Source: Atrina japonica
Lineage: Eukaryota > Mollusca > Bivalvia > Pterioida > Pinnidae
Assembly (NCBI GenBank): GCA_030159075.1
Contig: BROG01000003.1
Coordinates: 4,418,001 to 4,482,000 of the forward strand
Direction of reading: 5' to 3'
DNA: 64,000 nucleotides
Shown here: piece after piece, positions 63,540 through 64,000 of the stretch
How positions within the stretch are numbered: the stretch's first letter is position 1
How the letters are laid out: the number at the start of each line of letters is the position of its first letter
The notes under the pieces: generated by a model
Told to the model about the DNA's origin: nothing
The model's input: the letters and a program-made list of their open reading frames with translations, nothing else
The model's database searches: none
Position numbers and translations under genes: made by a program

Positions 63540-64000
63540 AGATATATAATATATTTCAATTTAATATATGACAGCTTTAACCAGCCTCTTGGCTATATCA
63601 TAGTGTTGAATCTGAAGCAACATAGCATGATGTGACGCCATGCCTTTTTTTTCAGCACCATGCCCTTCTGTACATAAATGTGTTATAGAATGACACAAAG
63701 TGAAGTGTATAATATGATTACATGAATCAGGCTAATATTCAGACAGTTCATTTATACATCATGTCTATCGTAACATTAAACTTATTATATCTAAGTGTCA
63801 TGGAACATTATATTTGAAATGTTGAGTTCCGATGAGATACTTAAAAGAGTAAGGGCACTTAAGTCTGCTTTTACATCGAATATCATAAATTTCTATTTGT
63901 TTCCATTTTTTTTTATGTTAAAATATTTCTTTTAACTGAAGAATGTCATTCACGGCTTTGTCTTAGAAACTGTAATCTGTATTAAGACATAAAATAAGAG
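63540..64000. other. CWC27: CWC27 intron, runs off the window
   Basis: AT-rich sequence with no further exon signal; the next upstream CWC27 exon is not included. Confidence 0.7.

Overview
This is eukaryotic nuclear DNA, most likely from a bivalve or other lophotrochozoan animal. The coding sequence is cut into many short exons by GT/AG introns. The DNA is AT-rich and crowded with long microsatellites, tRNA-headed SINEs, decayed non-LTR retrotransposons and small foldback elements. The mollusc assignment is inferred from the style of the repeats and retroelement ORFs; nothing in the window proves the species. I see no prokaryotic operon, CRISPR array, phage or plasmid.

Three genes can be reconstructed exon by exon. 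(1) A small + strand ankyrin-repeat gene resembling ANKRD66: exons 6665-6812, 8453-8681 and 10722-10818, 157 residues. (2) A 13-exon minus-strand gene (32645 down to 15608) for a secreted protein of about 715 residues that I cannot assign to any family. It has a signal peptide, several N-glycosylation sequons, an apparent internal duplication, a long helical C-terminal exon and a short cysteine-rich tail. (3) The last eight exons of a minus-strand CWC27 orthologue (63535 down to 48260), a spliceosome-associated cyclophilin-like protein; its isomerase-domain exons lie beyond the right edge. Apart from one junction in gene 2 (exon 3/4), every splice phase in these models agrees.

Layout: 0.4-1.9 kb is a 5'-truncated, broken non-LTR retrotransposon. 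2-6.6 kb is repeat-rich flank. 6.6-10.8 kb is the ankyrin gene, with two different minisatellites in its introns. 10.8-15.4 kb is repeat-rich intergenic DNA between convergent genes 1 and 2. 15.6-32.6 kb is the secreted-protein gene. 32.7-48.2 kb is a 15-kb repeat graveyard with palindromic CTAG-motif arrays, a 1.2-kb-offset segmental duplication, and SINEs with visible target-site duplications. 48.2-64 kb is the CWC27 gene, whose introns carry further minisatellites and foldback elements.

The genes are unrelated in function and no pathway is shared. The most novel item is gene 2, an orphan extracellular protein. The repeat history is also informative: at least seven 5'-truncated tails of one retroelement family (six in one orientation), a SINE inserted into a foldback element, and a retroelement tail splitting a CTAG-motif block.
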